This document shows, piece by piece, positions 26,387-36,500 of a stretch of DNA of 64,000 bases (positions are counted from its first letter, which is position 1; every line of letters starts with the position of its first letter). The notes beneath the pieces were generated by a model. The model was not told the DNA's origin and made no database searches. It was given only the letters and a program-made list of their open reading frames with translations. A program made the translations under genes and the position numbers. Origin of the DNA: JAIXWP01 sp041391745 (GTDB taxonomy: Bacteria; Bacteroidota; Bacteroidia; Flavobacteriales_D; Sanyastnellaceae); NCBI GenBank assembly GCA_041391745.1, contig JAWKNK010000013.1, forward strand, positions 45,614 through 109,613, given 5' to 3'.

Positions 26387-27856
26387 TTAATAAGCTCTTG
26401 CAAATACGACTCTTTCCTTACTTGGCTTGCCAGTTACCATACAAACACCCTCCTCTGCAGGGTTGTCTAAAGGAATACACCTGATGGTCGCTTTTGTTTC
26501 ATTCTTGATGCGTTCTTCGGTTTCAGGAGTTCCATCCCAATGTGCTAAAACGAATCCACCTTTTTCATCCAAAATCTTTTTGAATTCATCGTATGAATCC
26601 ACTTTTGTGGTGTGAGTGGCTCGGTGATTGAAAGCCTCATTGAACAGGTTGTCTTGAATTTCATCGAGCAAGCGCTGAATGGTTGATGCAGCACCATCCA
26701 TTGCGATTACAGATTTTTCACCTGTATCGCGACGAGCAGCTTCTAGCGTTCCATTTTCCATGTCTTTTGGACCAATGGCCAATCTCACTGGAACACCTTT
26801 CAATTCATATTCTGCGAATTTCCAACCTGATCGTTTCGTATCATCGTCATCAAATTTCACTGTAATACCCATGGCTTTTAAATCTGTCATCAATGGTTTT
26901 ACTTTCTCATGAATTTGTGCTAATTGATCTTCACCCTTATAAATTGGTACAATCACTACGTGGATTGGAGCAAGACGAGGAGGAAGACGTAGACCTTTAT
27001 CATCGCTATGGGTCATGATAAGGGCGCCCATCAAACGCGTTGAAACACCCCAAGAAGTTGCCCAAACATAATCGTTTACTCCTTCTTTGCTTGCAAACTT
27101 CACGTCGAATGCCTTCGCGAAATTTTGACCTAGGAAGTGAGATGTACCTGCTTGAAGTGCTTTTCCATCCTGCATCATAGCCTCAATACAAAGAGTATCA
27201 ACTGCTCCAGCAAAACGTTCATTCACGGTTTTTCGACCTTTTATAACTGGCATTGCCATCCACTTTTCAGCGAAGTCGGCATATACGTCGAGCATTTGCT
27301 CGGTTTCTTGAATGGCTTCTTGTGATGTAGCATGTGCAGTGTGTCCTTCTTGCCAAAGGAACTCGGCAGTACGCAAGAATAGTCTGGTTCTCATTTCCCA
27401 ACGCACTACGTTTGCCCACTGATTGATGAGGATAGGAAGATCGCGATAGCTTTGAATCCATCCTTTATATGTATTCCAAATAATGGTTTCAGAAGTAGGA
27501 CGCACGATCAATTCTTCATCCAGTTTTGCTTCAGGGTCAACTACTACTGCGCCATTTTCCGTTTTCAAACGGTAATGTGTTACTACGGCACACTCTTTGG
27601 CAAAACCTTCAACGTGTGCAGCTTCTTTACTTAGGTATGATTTCGGGATGAATAGTGGGAAGTAGGCATTCTGGTGACCGGTTTCCTTGAACTTAGCATC
27701 AAGGACGTCCTTCATTTTTTCCCAGATTGCATAGCCATATGGTTTGATTACCATACAGCCTTTGACCTCGCTATGCTGCGCCAGGTCGGCCATTACGACC
27801 AATTCGTTGTACCACTTCGAATAATCCGAAGCGCGTGGTGTAAGCTTTTCCGCCAT
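26387..27856 (-). CDS. proS: Prolyl-tRNA synthetase, archaeal/eukaryotic-like short type
   Basis: 489 aa. It charges tRNA(Pro). Class II motifs are visible: YGYAIWEKMKDVLDAKFKET near motif 1, VRPTSETIIWNTYKGWIQSY, motif 2 NVVRWEMRTRLFLRTAEFLW, and motif 3 near SWGVSTRLMGALIMTHSDD. The C-terminus ends VVFARAY, with the final Tyr typical of the type 3 (archaeal/eukaryotic-like, no editing insertion) enzyme common in Bacteroidota. Full length. The -7-like element TACTTTTG at 27890-27897 on the minus strand is a promoter candidate and forms an inverted pair with one on the plus strand. Confidence 0.96.
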   Translation of the reverse strand: MAEKLTPRASDYSKWYNELVVMADLAQHSEVKGCMVIKPYGYAIWEKMKDVLDAKFKETGHQNAYFPLFIPKSYLSKEAAHVEGFAKECAVVTHYRLKTENGAVVVDPEAKLDEELIVRPTSETIIWNTYKGWIQSYRDLPILINQWANVVRWEMRTRLFLRTAEFLWQEGHTAHATSQEAIQETEQMLDVYADFAEKWMAMPVIKGRKTVNERFAGAVDTLCIEAMMQDGKALQAGTSHFLGQNFAKAFDVKFASKEGVNDYVWATSWGVSTRLMGALIMTHSDDKGLRLPPRLAPIHVVIVPIYKGEDQLAQIHEKVKPLMTDLKAMGITVKFDDDDTKRSGWKFAEYELKGVPVRLAIGPKDMENGTLEAARRDTGEKSVIAMDGAASTIQRLLDEIQDNLFNEAFNHRATHTTKVDSYDEFKKILDEKGGFVLAHWDGTPETEERIKNETKATIRCIPLDNPAEEGVCMVTGKPSKERVVFARAY

Positions 27857-27889
27857 TTTTTCGGTATGATTATTGAACTAAATCAGGCG

Positions 27890-27922
27890 CAAAAGTAGGA
27901 TAAAAATTTTTGCTTACTTTTG
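27890..27922. promoter_or_regulatory. Divergent -7 elements between proS and the repeat lipoprotein gene
   Basis: CAAAAGTA at 27890-27897 (TACTTTTG on the minus strand, toward proS) and TACTTTTG at 27915-27922 (toward 27959) face away from each other, 17 bp apart, across an AT-rich centre. Each matches TAnnTTTG; neither has a clear TTG 19 bp upstream. Confidence 0.5.
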
Positions 27923-27958
27923 ATATAATCGCTTTCATCCACTAAAAAATATCATGCC

Positions 27959-29080
27959 ATGACACGTTTCCGTTTATTCTACCTAGGGGTAATCACTGTT
28001 GCACTCACAGTGGGATGTAATACATCTCAAAACATGACTGGAAGTACCAAGTATGAAGATGATGAGGTCTATTATCGAAAGGGCGAGCACTTCATAACTG
28101 AAGCATCGAACTCTTCTTCTGCGCAAGCGGATTCGCAAAATAGTGTTAACAATAATACATCAGAAGAGGATTATTACTCTGGTGGAAATAGCGATGGTGG
28201 AACGGTTAACAATTATTATGGCGATGTAATTCAAAATAACGATTCATACGGAAATGGAATAAGCAATCGATATGCTCGATTTGTATTTGATCCATATATC
28301 GGTGGTTGGAGAATTGGATATGGATACTCTTCTGCTTGGACCACTTGGAATAGTCCTTATTATAATAGTTGGTATTTTGGATATATGGATCCGTGGATTT
28401 CAAACAATTATGGTTATTGGGGTTGTGGATGGGGTTCTTGGAGACCAAACTTCTATTACAACAATTACTATATGGGGGCGGGAATGTATTACGCGAATTA
28501 TGGCTTCAGTCCTTACAGTCCATATAATGTGATTTGGAATCAACCTGGATGGGGGGGATATGGAAATTACTACTATACAGGGCATGATTCAGGATCATCT
28601 ATAGTTTTTGGACATCGACCTTCCTTCGGTGTCAATTCAAATTTCAATAGCAGCTATACGAACGGAACCCTTAACACACATCGCAAAACTGATGCAGTTC
28701 CTGCAACAAACCCAACACGTCCAGGTGACAATACTTCGTCTGTGAATGGAGCTCCGAGCGGAGGGAAGACTGGAGGAAATGGAACTGCTGGCGGATCAGA
28801 TCATAATTCAGGTAACAATTCAACGAAACCGAATAGAGATTCGGGTAATAATCGACCTTCTGAAAATCCAAATGTGGACAGAGGAAGTAGAGGCGGTAAT
28901 TCCTCACCAAATGTGAATCCTTCTCGTGGAGGTGGAAATATCAATAGAGGTAACGGCGGTTCTTCTCCGAGTAGAAACGGTGGGACTTCTCCAAGTAGAG
29001 GAAGCGGTGGTTCTTCACCAAGCAGAGGCAGTGGTGGAGGATCTGCACCAAGTAGAAGCGGTGGTGGAGGAAGACGTTAA
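27959..29080 (+). CDS. Lipoprotein with aromatic-rich centre and Ser/Gly/Arg repeat tail
   Basis: 373 aa. MTRFRLFYLGVITVALTVGC ends in a lipobox Cys. Residues about 30-100 are Asn/Ser rich. Residues about 105-215 are extremely rich in Tyr, Trp, Gly and Asn (GYSSAWTTWNSPYYNSWYFG and similar). Residues 235-373 are disordered and end in a short repeat of the type SPSRGSGG, seen in DNA as near-identical units at about 28965-29070. There is no catalytic motif. The composition suggests a surface-exposed sticky or matrix protein, or one that phase-separates; this is inference. A FadL-like porin gene follows 17 bp later and may be co-transcribed. Confidence 0.78.
   Translation: MTRFRLFYLGVITVALTVGCNTSQNMTGSTKYEDDEVYYRKGEHFITEASNSSSAQADSQNSVNNNTSEEDYYSGGNSDGGTVNNYYGDVIQNNDSYGNGISNRYARFVFDPYIGGWRIGYGYSSAWTTWNSPYYNSWYFGYMDPWISNNYGYWGCGWGSWRPNFYYNNYYMGAGMYYANYGFSPYSPYNVIWNQPGWGGYGNYYYTGHDSGSSIVFGHRPSFGVNSNFNSSYTNGTLNTHRKTDAVPATNPTRPGDNTSSVNGAPSGGKTGGNGTAGGSDHNSGNNSTKPNRDSGNNRPSENPNVDRGSRGGNSSPNVNPSRGGGNINRGNGGSSPSRNGGTSPSRGSGGSSPSRGSGGGSAPSRSGGGGRR
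28940..29075 (+). repeat. Short in-frame tandem repeats in the lipoprotein C-terminus
   Basis: Imperfect units of about 30 bp encode (S/T)SPSRGSGG-type segments, for example around 28970, 29000 and 29035. The repeats keep the reading frame, so they are a coding low-complexity array and not a CRISPR. Such arrays can vary in copy number between strains. Confidence 0.7.
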
Positions 29081-29097
29081 TTTAATACCTATCAACA

Positions 29098-30561
29098 ATG
29101 AAAAATATTAGTAAAACAATCATTGGAGCCTTTGCTCTGACAGGTATTGCCTTGACCTCTTTCGGGCAAAATGAAGTGGATGCTTTACGCTATTCATTTA
29201 TGGGTACTCCGGGCACTACGAGATCACTTGGAATGGGGGGAGCCTTCGGAGCTCTAGGAGCAGATGTAAGTTCTTTTTGGAATAACCCTGCAGGATTAGG
29301 AGTATACAGAAGAAGTTCTTTAGAATTCGGCCTGAATTTCAACGATCGAATGAGCAACACATCATTTCAAGGAAATTCCAATAGTGATGAGGCTTTCAAA
29401 ACTTATCTATCCCATTTGGGATTTGTGAGTTCGAAGGAAAGTGAGACCAATTCAAAAATCAGGAGTTCAATAGGAATTGGTGTTGGTCTGCTCAATAACT
29501 ACAATCAATCCTTTAGCGCAAACGGTACTTCCAACACTTATACGTTGATGGATGTTTTTGCGTCGCAAGCTAATGGTGTTCCGCAAGCTGATTTATACGA
29601 TACATACCCTTTTGGTGCAGGTTTAGCATACAACGCGTATTTGATTGATCCTTACGACACGATTCAGCACACCTACATTCCCGCTGATTTTGCCGATCAA
29701 ACTATTCAGAGAAAGATCATTGATCGATTAGGTAGGAGCATAGAAACCACATTTGGTGGAGCTGTTACTTATGATGACTTGTTTAGTATCGGAATGACTA
29801 TTGGCATTCAATCCATTTATTTTAAGGAAACCGGCGCGTATTCTGAGAAATTTCCAAACAGCACCTATATTTCAAATTATACATTTAGTGAAAATCTTGT
29901 TACCTATGGTAATGGTGTAAACATCAGATTGGGAGGAATTTATAATGTGGGCAAATGGCTGAAAGTGGGAGCTTCTTATCAATCTCGCACAAATCTTTCA
30001 CTTGAGGATTCATACAGTACTCAAATTCGTTCACTCTTTAAAGATGGAAGTTCATATAATGAAAGTTCGCCTGAGCTGAAAAGTAATTACAATGTGCGTG
30101 TTCCCGCGAAAACTACATTGAGTGTTGCGTTTATTTTGGGCAAATCAGGAGTAGTATCTGCCGATTATGAATACACTGATTTTAGTAAGATAAGAATGAA
30201 TAGTAAAGGTTTGAGTTCAGATTATTCCTACGACAGGGAAAATGCGACCATTGATGCTATTTATCGTGGAGCGCACAAAGTGAAGATGGGAATGGAATTA
30301 AGATTTTTAGATGTTTGGAGAGCAAGAATGGGAGCGGTTTATCAAACCAGTCCATTTGTGAAAGGCACCTCGAATGATGATCCTGTAATTACATATACCG
30401 GTGGATTCGGATATAGAAAGGGAAGTTTTTTTGCTGATTTAGCTGTTATGGTGCAAACGATGAATGAGACGTATTGGTTTTATAATCCACAATTGGTTGA
30501 CCCTGTTAGAATTCAAAATAACATGATTGCTACGAATGTTGGAATTGGTTTTAAATTCTAA
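29098..30561 (+). CDS. FadL/OmpP1-like outer-membrane transport protein
   Basis: 487 aa with signal peptide MKNISKTIIGAFALTGIALTSFGQ. The mature N-terminus carries the family hallmark of FadL/OmpP1-like proteins: GTPGTTRSLGMGGAFGALGA, then SSFWNNPAGLGVYRRSSLEF, with the NPAG motif. The rest is a long series of beta strands (GLNFNDRMSNTSFQ, KMGMELRFLDVWRARMGAVY) and it ends in a strand (NVGIGFKF) as barrels do. It probably forms a channel for hydrophobic compounds, although many Bacteroidota paralogs have no known substrate. It follows the repeat lipoprotein by 17 bp and is closed by the strong terminator at 30583. Confidence 0.85.
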   Translation: MKNISKTIIGAFALTGIALTSFGQNEVDALRYSFMGTPGTTRSLGMGGAFGALGADVSSFWNNPAGLGVYRRSSLEFGLNFNDRMSNTSFQGNSNSDEAFKTYLSHLGFVSSKESETNSKIRSSIGIGVGLLNNYNQSFSANGTSNTYTLMDVFASQANGVPQADLYDTYPFGAGLAYNAYLIDPYDTIQHTYIPADFADQTIQRKIIDRLGRSIETTFGGAVTYDDLFSIGMTIGIQSIYFKETGAYSEKFPNSTYISNYTFSENLVTYGNGVNIRLGGIYNVGKWLKVGASYQSRTNLSLEDSYSTQIRSLFKDGSSYNESSPELKSNYNVRVPAKTTLSVAFILGKSGVVSADYEYTDFSKIRMNSKGLSSDYSYDRENATIDAIYRGAHKVKMGMELRFLDVWRARMGAVYQTSPFVKGTSNDDPVITYTGGFGYRKGSFFADLAVMVQTMNETYWFYNPQLVDPVRIQNNMIATNVGIGFKF

Positions 30562-30582
30562 CTTTAAAAATATTACTTCAAA

Positions 30583-30620
30583 AAAAAGCGTCCCGAGGAA
30601 ATCTCGGGACGCTTTTTTTA
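30583..30620. terminator. Bidirectional terminator between the FadL-like and PorE-like genes
   Basis: AAGCGTCCCGAG and CTCGGGACGCTT form a 12-bp GC-rich stem around GAAAT, with A and T runs on the two sides. It lies between converging genes (stops at 30561 and 30633) and serves both. Confidence 0.93.
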
Positions 30621-30632
30621 TAGCTATCTAAA

Positions 30633-32582
30633 TTATTTCTTTTTATCAGTAACGATAAATTCAGTTCTTCTGTTTTCCTGGTGCTTTTCTTCGGTGCAAG
30701 GCACGTCGTCAGCACATTCGTTTAGAAGTTGTCTTTCACCATATCCTTTGCTAATCATGTTAGCTCTTGGAACACCTCTTGAGATCAAATAATCAACAAC
30801 TGCTTTTGCTCTTTTTTGAGATAAGTCGTCGTTGTATTCGAAGCTGCCTCGGCTATCGCAGTGACTCTGAATTTCGAACTTCAAATTTTGGTTGTCGCGG
30901 AATAATTTTACAAGTGATTCCAAATATGGTTTTGCATCTTCTCTGATGTTCCACTTGTTGTAATCCCAATAGATATTTGGAACGGTGTATACTCCTTCAC
31001 GTCCATTTGTTCCATTATTTCCATTGCTGCCGTTATTACCATTGTTACCACCGTTGTTAGCTGTAGGATCTGTTACAACAACTTCAGGCATTTCTACAAT
31101 CTTCTTGATTGTTTTATTAGAAGTAATGCCTTTCGTTGAGATGTCTTCAGAGTCGGAGAAGTAGCCATCTTTTTCCACCGTCATTTTATAATCTTTACCA
31201 GGCTCTAGGTCGATATTGAATTTACCTTCAGCGTCAGCAAAGTAGGTTTGCTCTGTTCCATCTGTTAGATTTTTCAATACGATTTTGGCACCAGTAAGCG
31301 GCAACATTGATTCTTTGTTCGTCACAAGTCCTTCAATAGTGATTTTCGGGTCAAGTATTTCAAATGCGTACACCTTATCCATTCCTGATCTGTCGCTAGA
31401 TAGGTATCCGCTTTTACCATCTTCATTGTAAACAATGCTAAAGTCGTCGCCACCTGTGTTGATAGGATAAGATAAGTGTTGAGGAATACTCCAAGCACCA
31501 TTGATGAAGCTTGTTTTCAAAATATCAAGTCCACCTAAACTATTGTGTGCATCGCTGCTGAAGTATAGTGTGTTTGCATCTCTAACAGAAGGGAATAGTT
31601 CATCGCCTTTTGTGTTGATGTCGCTTCCTAAGTTAGTAGGCAAGCCCCATGAACCCTCAGCGAATTTTGATTGGTACAAGTCCATTCCTCCTTTTCCACC
31701 AGGCATATCGCTTGAGAAATAGATGGTCGAACCATCTGCAGAAAACGTTGGGTGAGCATACATATACTTCACGTCACAGAAAGGAATGATTTCAGGTTTG
31801 GTCCATTCGCCATCTACCAATCTGCTTTGATAAAGTTGAGTAGGACTTTCATTTTTGTCATTTCCGCTCAACGCATTTTTCAATTGGAAGCTTCTTGTAA
31901 AGAGCATCAATTGACCGTTTGGAGATATAGCAGCTACCGCATCGTGGTGCTTGCTATTTACATTGGCAACTTCAACAGGAGTAGACCAATTTCCATTTTC
32001 TTTCTTCGTAAAATAAAGATCAGTGAAGGCCTTGTTGGTGTACGGATCTTTATCTCCTTTTGTCGCAGCTGAAGTGAAAATGAGTCCATCCTTGAATTTC
32101 ACAGCCGAGTAAACTGGATCATTGCTCGGAATGTTGACCAATGAAATTTGATACATCAAAGAGTCTTCTCTCATTTCATCTAGCTTTTTACAGCTTTGAA
32201 GTAGTGCTTGAGCTTCTGTGTTTGAAGCGTCGCGACTGATGATTCCTTCGAAAATACTGCGGGCATCGCTGTATTGTCCTACTGACATCAACGCCATTCC
32301 TTGGTGTAATCTATCTTCATCATTGAATGCTGGAGAAAGAGCGGCCTTAGAATAATTGTTGCTCGCATTCTGATAGTCATTTACTTTCAAATAACTCTCA
32401 GCTAGCATGATTCTACCTTCGTTGTCTTCTTTTTTAGAAAGTCCTTTTTCGAGGTATTTAATAGCTTCCTGATATTTTAGTTCTTCATAGGCAGTTTTAC
32501 CACTCTTCATGTATAAGCCAGCACAACTGCTTAGAAGAATGCTTCCTGTGAGAGCTACTATGGATAATCTGAATAATTTCAT
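30633..32582 (-). CDS. PorE-like OmpA-family lipoprotein (TPR, beta-propeller, CRD, OmpA domain)
   Basis: 649 aa from ATG 32580-32582 (MKLFRLSIVALTGSILLSSC, lipobox). Domain order: TPR (about 25-110, AYEELKYQEAIKYLEKGLSK), a WD40-like/PD40 propeller (about 145-410, with SADGSTIYFSSDMPGGKGGM and FSSDAHNSLGGLDI), a carboxypeptidase-regulatory domain (about 415-500), an Asn/Gly linker, and an OmpA peptidoglycan-binding domain (about 540-645, FEIQSHCDSRGSFEYNDDLS and QKRAKAVVDYLISRGV). This is the architecture of PorE, which ties the type IX secretion machinery to peptidoglycan. It is the last gene of the SprB-like/SprF operon. It could be a paralog dedicated to this adhesin instead of the general PorE; sequence alone does not settle that. 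Confidence 0.88.
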   Translation of the reverse strand: MKLFRLSIVALTGSILLSSCAGLYMKSGKTAYEELKYQEAIKYLEKGLSKKEDNEGRIMLAESYLKVNDYQNASNNYSKAALSPAFNDEDRLHQGMALMSVGQYSDARSIFEGIISRDASNTEAQALLQSCKKLDEMREDSLMYQISLVNIPSNDPVYSAVKFKDGLIFTSAATKGDKDPYTNKAFTDLYFTKKENGNWSTPVEVANVNSKHHDAVAAISPNGQLMLFTRSFQLKNALSGNDKNESPTQLYQSRLVDGEWTKPEIIPFCDVKYMYAHPTFSADGSTIYFSSDMPGGKGGMDLYQSKFAEGSWGLPTNLGSDINTKGDELFPSVRDANTLYFSSDAHNSLGGLDILKTSFINGAWSIPQHLSYPINTGGDDFSIVYNEDGKSGYLSSDRSGMDKVYAFEILDPKITIEGLVTNKESMLPLTGAKIVLKNLTDGTEQTYFADAEGKFNIDLEPGKDYKMTVEKDGYFSDSEDISTKGITSNKTIKKIVEMPEVVVTDPTANNGGNNGNNGSNGNNGTNGREGVYTVPNIYWDYNKWNIREDAKPYLESLVKLFRDNQNLKFEIQSHCDSRGSFEYNDDLSQKRAKAVVDYLISRGVPRANMISKGYGERQLLNECADDVPCTEEKHQENRRTEFIVTDKKK

Positions 32583-32611
32583 AATTGTAGTCTTTTCGTT
32601 GTTGCTTAGCA

Positions 32612-33532
32612 TTAGAAGTATCGTGGTGATCTTACTTTGAGTTTTACGTCTTTACCGAAGTCTAGGCCGAGCATGATTTCATGAGAACCATTGCTGTAGT
32701 TTCCGATATCAGTTGTTGTCCAATCGTAAGCATATCCTAAGCGCAACATGTCTGTAATGTTGTACTCCGCCATAAAGATGACTGCATCTCCAGTTCTATA
32801 ACCTGCACCAAGCCAAAACTTGCGGAAGAACATAACATTACAGTTGATGTCCACTTCTGTTGGAGCTTGACCTTGGTATTTCACAAGCACACTAGGTTTA
32901 ACTGCAATGATGCTTGATGGTTCGAAAACGTATCCCACGTTGAAGTAGGTGTGCGTTTTGAAGAACTGATCATTTATAGTTACTTCTGGTTTGATGGCAT
33001 TATCAGCAGCATACAAAACAGGCATTGAAATTCCAGCGAACCAATTTCTTTCATAGTAATAAATACCAGCACCCACTTTAGGGATGAATTTGCTGCTGAT
33101 GTTATTATTATAGACTGGATCGTTGGCATCGAACACTGTCAAGTCGCTAAGCGTTGCAGAGTAGAAGGCTCCACCAAGGCGAAGGCCGAAGGCGAGTCTA
33201 CCTCTTCCAGTGCTCACTTTCGCTGCGAGGTTAAGTGCAATTTCTTGCTGCTTAGTAACACCGATTGCATCGTTAGCAAAGGTGAGACCGATACCCATTC
33301 TGCGGTTTGCAAAAGGTGCATCGATAGCGAATGTTTGTGTTGTTGGAGCACCATCAAATTTCAACCATTGGCTTCTGTGCAAAATGCTTGAGCTCACGTA
33401 AGGATGAGAACCAGCATAAGCAGGATTAAGCACCAACCCATTGAACATGTATTGGCTAATCATGATTTCCTGCTGTGCATTGGCAACACCTAAGGTGGCT
33501 AGTGCTATGAGGAGGGCAAATATCTTTTTCAT
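32612..33532 (-). CDS. PorP/SprF family type IX secretion membrane protein
   Basis: 306 aa from ATG 33530-33532 (MKKIFALLIALATLGVANAQ, signal peptide). The mature N-terminus QQEIMISQYMFNGLVLNPAY is the classic PorP/SprF start. Then come alternating beta strands (RRMGIGLTFANDAIGVTKQQ, KFIPKVGAGIYYYERNWFAG), with the late segment YNITDMLRLGYAYDWTTTDI typical of the family. It is an outer-membrane barrel. In Flavobacterium SprF is needed for secretion and surface delivery of SprB; the gene here lies directly downstream of a SprB-like adhesin and upstream of a PorE-like protein, so a dedicated partner role is well supported by context. Confidence 0.92.
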   Translation of the reverse strand: MKKIFALLIALATLGVANAQQEIMISQYMFNGLVLNPAYAGSHPYVSSSILHRSQWLKFDGAPTTQTFAIDAPFANRRMGIGLTFANDAIGVTKQQEIALNLAAKVSTGRGRLAFGLRLGGAFYSATLSDLTVFDANDPVYNNNISSKFIPKVGAGIYYYERNWFAGISMPVLYAADNAIKPEVTINDQFFKTHTYFNVGYVFEPSSIIAVKPSVLVKYQGQAPTEVDINCNVMFFRKFWLGAGYRTGDAVIFMAEYNITDMLRLGYAYDWTTTDIGNYSNGSHEIMLGLDFGKDVKLKVRSPRYF

Positions 33533-33569
33533 GTTATTGCGTGTTGTAAGAGAAATCGTTTTCATTCTA

Positions 33570-36500
33570 TTATCTTCTTAAGTCTACGTAAGTATTGAAT
33601 GAAACTTTTCCACTTGTGAATATCACGAAGTAAGTTCCGTTTGGTAATTCTTCACCATCGGAGTTTTGTCCGTGCCAGTCTTGGTCATAGTTTGATTTCT
33701 CGTAAACGAGGTTACCCCATCTATTGAATACTTTGAATTCATTTTTACGATACTTCTCAATTCCTTGAATGACATACACATCATTGAAGTTGTCATTGTT
33801 TGGAGTGATACCTGTTGGCCATTTAAGTTCATCAGGTTCGGTAAGCGTAATCAAAGTATCTAAAGAACATCCGTTAGCATCAGTGATGGTCAATAGGTAA
33901 TCGCCACCAGGAAGATTAGCTACATCCTCAGGTTCTGGTGTTGTTTCAATATGACTCCAATCAAAAATGTAATCTGGAGTTCCACCTGATACCGTGATGT
34001 CGATAGCACCATCTGAAGCACCAAAGTCGCTCACATTAAATCCTTCTTCGTAAAGTGACAAGTCAACTTCAACCGAGATAGCTTCTGGTTCGGTAATGGT
34101 AAATTGTTCTGCACCGAAACAACCAGCTCCATCTGTCCAAGCAAATGTGTATGTGCCCGGTCCGATATCGCTAAGTGAAAGATCAGTTGAAATTACTTCA
34201 CCTCCGAATTCCCAACCTGATGTAATGTTACCTGTTGCATTTGTGATATCAACGATGATGCTACCGTTAGCAGAACCATTACATGATACATTTGAAACCG
34301 CAGCATTAACTGTTGGTTGAACACTATCTTCAATGATGATTTCAACTGTTTCTGTACAGTTAGAAGCATCGGTTACTTGAGCTACATATAATCCTGCACA
34401 TAGATCGGTTTGAGTAGCAGCTCCTTGAACAACACCAACTCCGGTCCACACGATAGTGTATCCACCAGAACCACCTGTGATGCCTAATGAAATGGTTCCA
34501 TTACAAAGTCCACAAGTAGTGTTTGAAGATGCAGGAGTAATTTCGATTGGATCTGGAGTAGTAGGTGTGATACATACAATAGCTTCACATCCATTAGAAT
34601 CCGTGATAGTAACGCAGTACTCGTTGCTGTCTGAAACTTCGATGCAATCTGTGATTTCACCAGTATTCCAGCTATAGCTATATGTGCCAGAACCACCATT
34701 CGCAGTAACACAAAGTGTGTTTGTTCCTGCCAAACAGTCAAAGGTCGCATCAATAGTTCCTGTAAGTTCAACAGGTGCTACAATTGTGACAGAACCTTCG
34801 TAAGTACAACCGATAGCATCAGTTACTACATAAGGGTAGTCTCCAGGACAAAGATCAGTAAGGCTCGTGCCTGTTGTGCCTAGAGTCGTCCAATCAACTG
34901 TATATCCTGGTTCGCCACCAAGAATTTCAAGATCAATTGTGCCATCGCATGCATCATGACAAGAAACATTAGCACCACCATCAAAAGTCGATACTGTTTC
35001 ATTCACCACAATTGGAGAAGGTTCAGTAAGATCGAAAGAAAGTAGTTGTTCACAGCCATTCGCGTCAGTTACAAGAACGTTGTAGAACATCGCACATAGG
35101 TCAACTTGATCTTCATTTGGATCAAGCAAGTTTCCATCATTCCAAAGGAAAGTGTAATCTGGAACACCACCTGTTACCGTTAGGTCAATGGCACCATCGC
35201 AAGCACCGAAGCAAGAGATGTTATATCCCATTTGATAAACTGAAACTTGAGATGTAATGATCAACTCCTCTGAAGGTTCTGTTACATCGTAGAATGCAGT
35301 TACGATACAACCTGTACCATCCACAACTTGAACGCTGTAAAGACCAGCACAAAGGTTGGTAGCTTGGATTTCGTTGCCTACTACGTTATTCAATTCATCA
35401 TACCAAGTATATGTGAAAGGTTCTTGGCCTCCAGTTACAACAGCTTGTAAAACTCCATCGCAATCGTTCAAACAGTTCAAAGTATAAATTTGACTAGGAT
35501 TGATTTGAGGAGCTACAACTTCAACATCGTATGTGTCTGGACTCTCAAGGGTAACTTCTGTATTATAGACACAACCGTTGTCATCTATAATAGAAATAGA
35601 ATAAGTACCATCGCATAAGATCAGTAAGGAAGGCACTGTTGTATGTAGTGATTCCGTCTGTAATTGTCACGTTGTATGGTGCAGTTCCACCAATTGGAGA
35701 AACATTAATTGATCCGTCGCAAACACCAGCACAAGGCGTAGGTGAAATAGCTTGAACATCTGCTGTAAGTTCATCTGGTTCATTGATGCAGAAAGTGAAT
35801 GTAGCAACGCAATCATAACTGTCTGTCACTGTTAAATCGTAGCAGCCTGGATCCAAGTTGATAGCATTTCCATTTTCATCAAGTTCAACTTCTGGTTCCC
35901 ATAAGTAGTTTACATAAACCCCTGAACCTCCAGTTACATTAATTTCAATCATACCATCTGTATTTCCATTGCAAGAAATATCGGTGATGATTTCGTTTGC
36001 AGTGATTGGATCTGGCTCGGTAAGGTCAATCGTTGTTGTTGCCAAACATCCGTTTGCATCCGTTACGTTTACTGCGTATGAACCAGCAGGTAGGTTAGTA
36101 ATGAATGAGGCATTAGCGGGGTTTCCGTATTGAGTAACATCTTGTGCCCAATCGAAGAAGTAACATTCAGGAGCAAAACCGATACAATCTGGTGTGCCAC
36201 CATTAACGGTTACACTGATTGAACCGTCATTTTCGCCATTACATGTTATATCAAATCCACCGGTAGCATCGCTAGGAGTGCTTACAAATAATTGCATTAC
36301 TTGTGGTGCCTCTAAACAGATTTCTTGAGATACAGAACATCCAGTTGCATCTGTAACAGTTACAGTGTAGCAACAATCGAATAGGTTCGAAATATCTTCA
36401 GATGAAGTAGGAGTGAAAACACATCCTGCCGCAGTCCATGAATAGATATATGGACCAGTTCCGCCTGAAACTTCAATATCTATACTTCCGTTGTTTACGC

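Noticed and set aside
28940..29075. Mobile or CRISPR-type repeat
   Set aside because: The repeats stay in frame and code for SPSRGSGG-type segments, so they are protein repeats.
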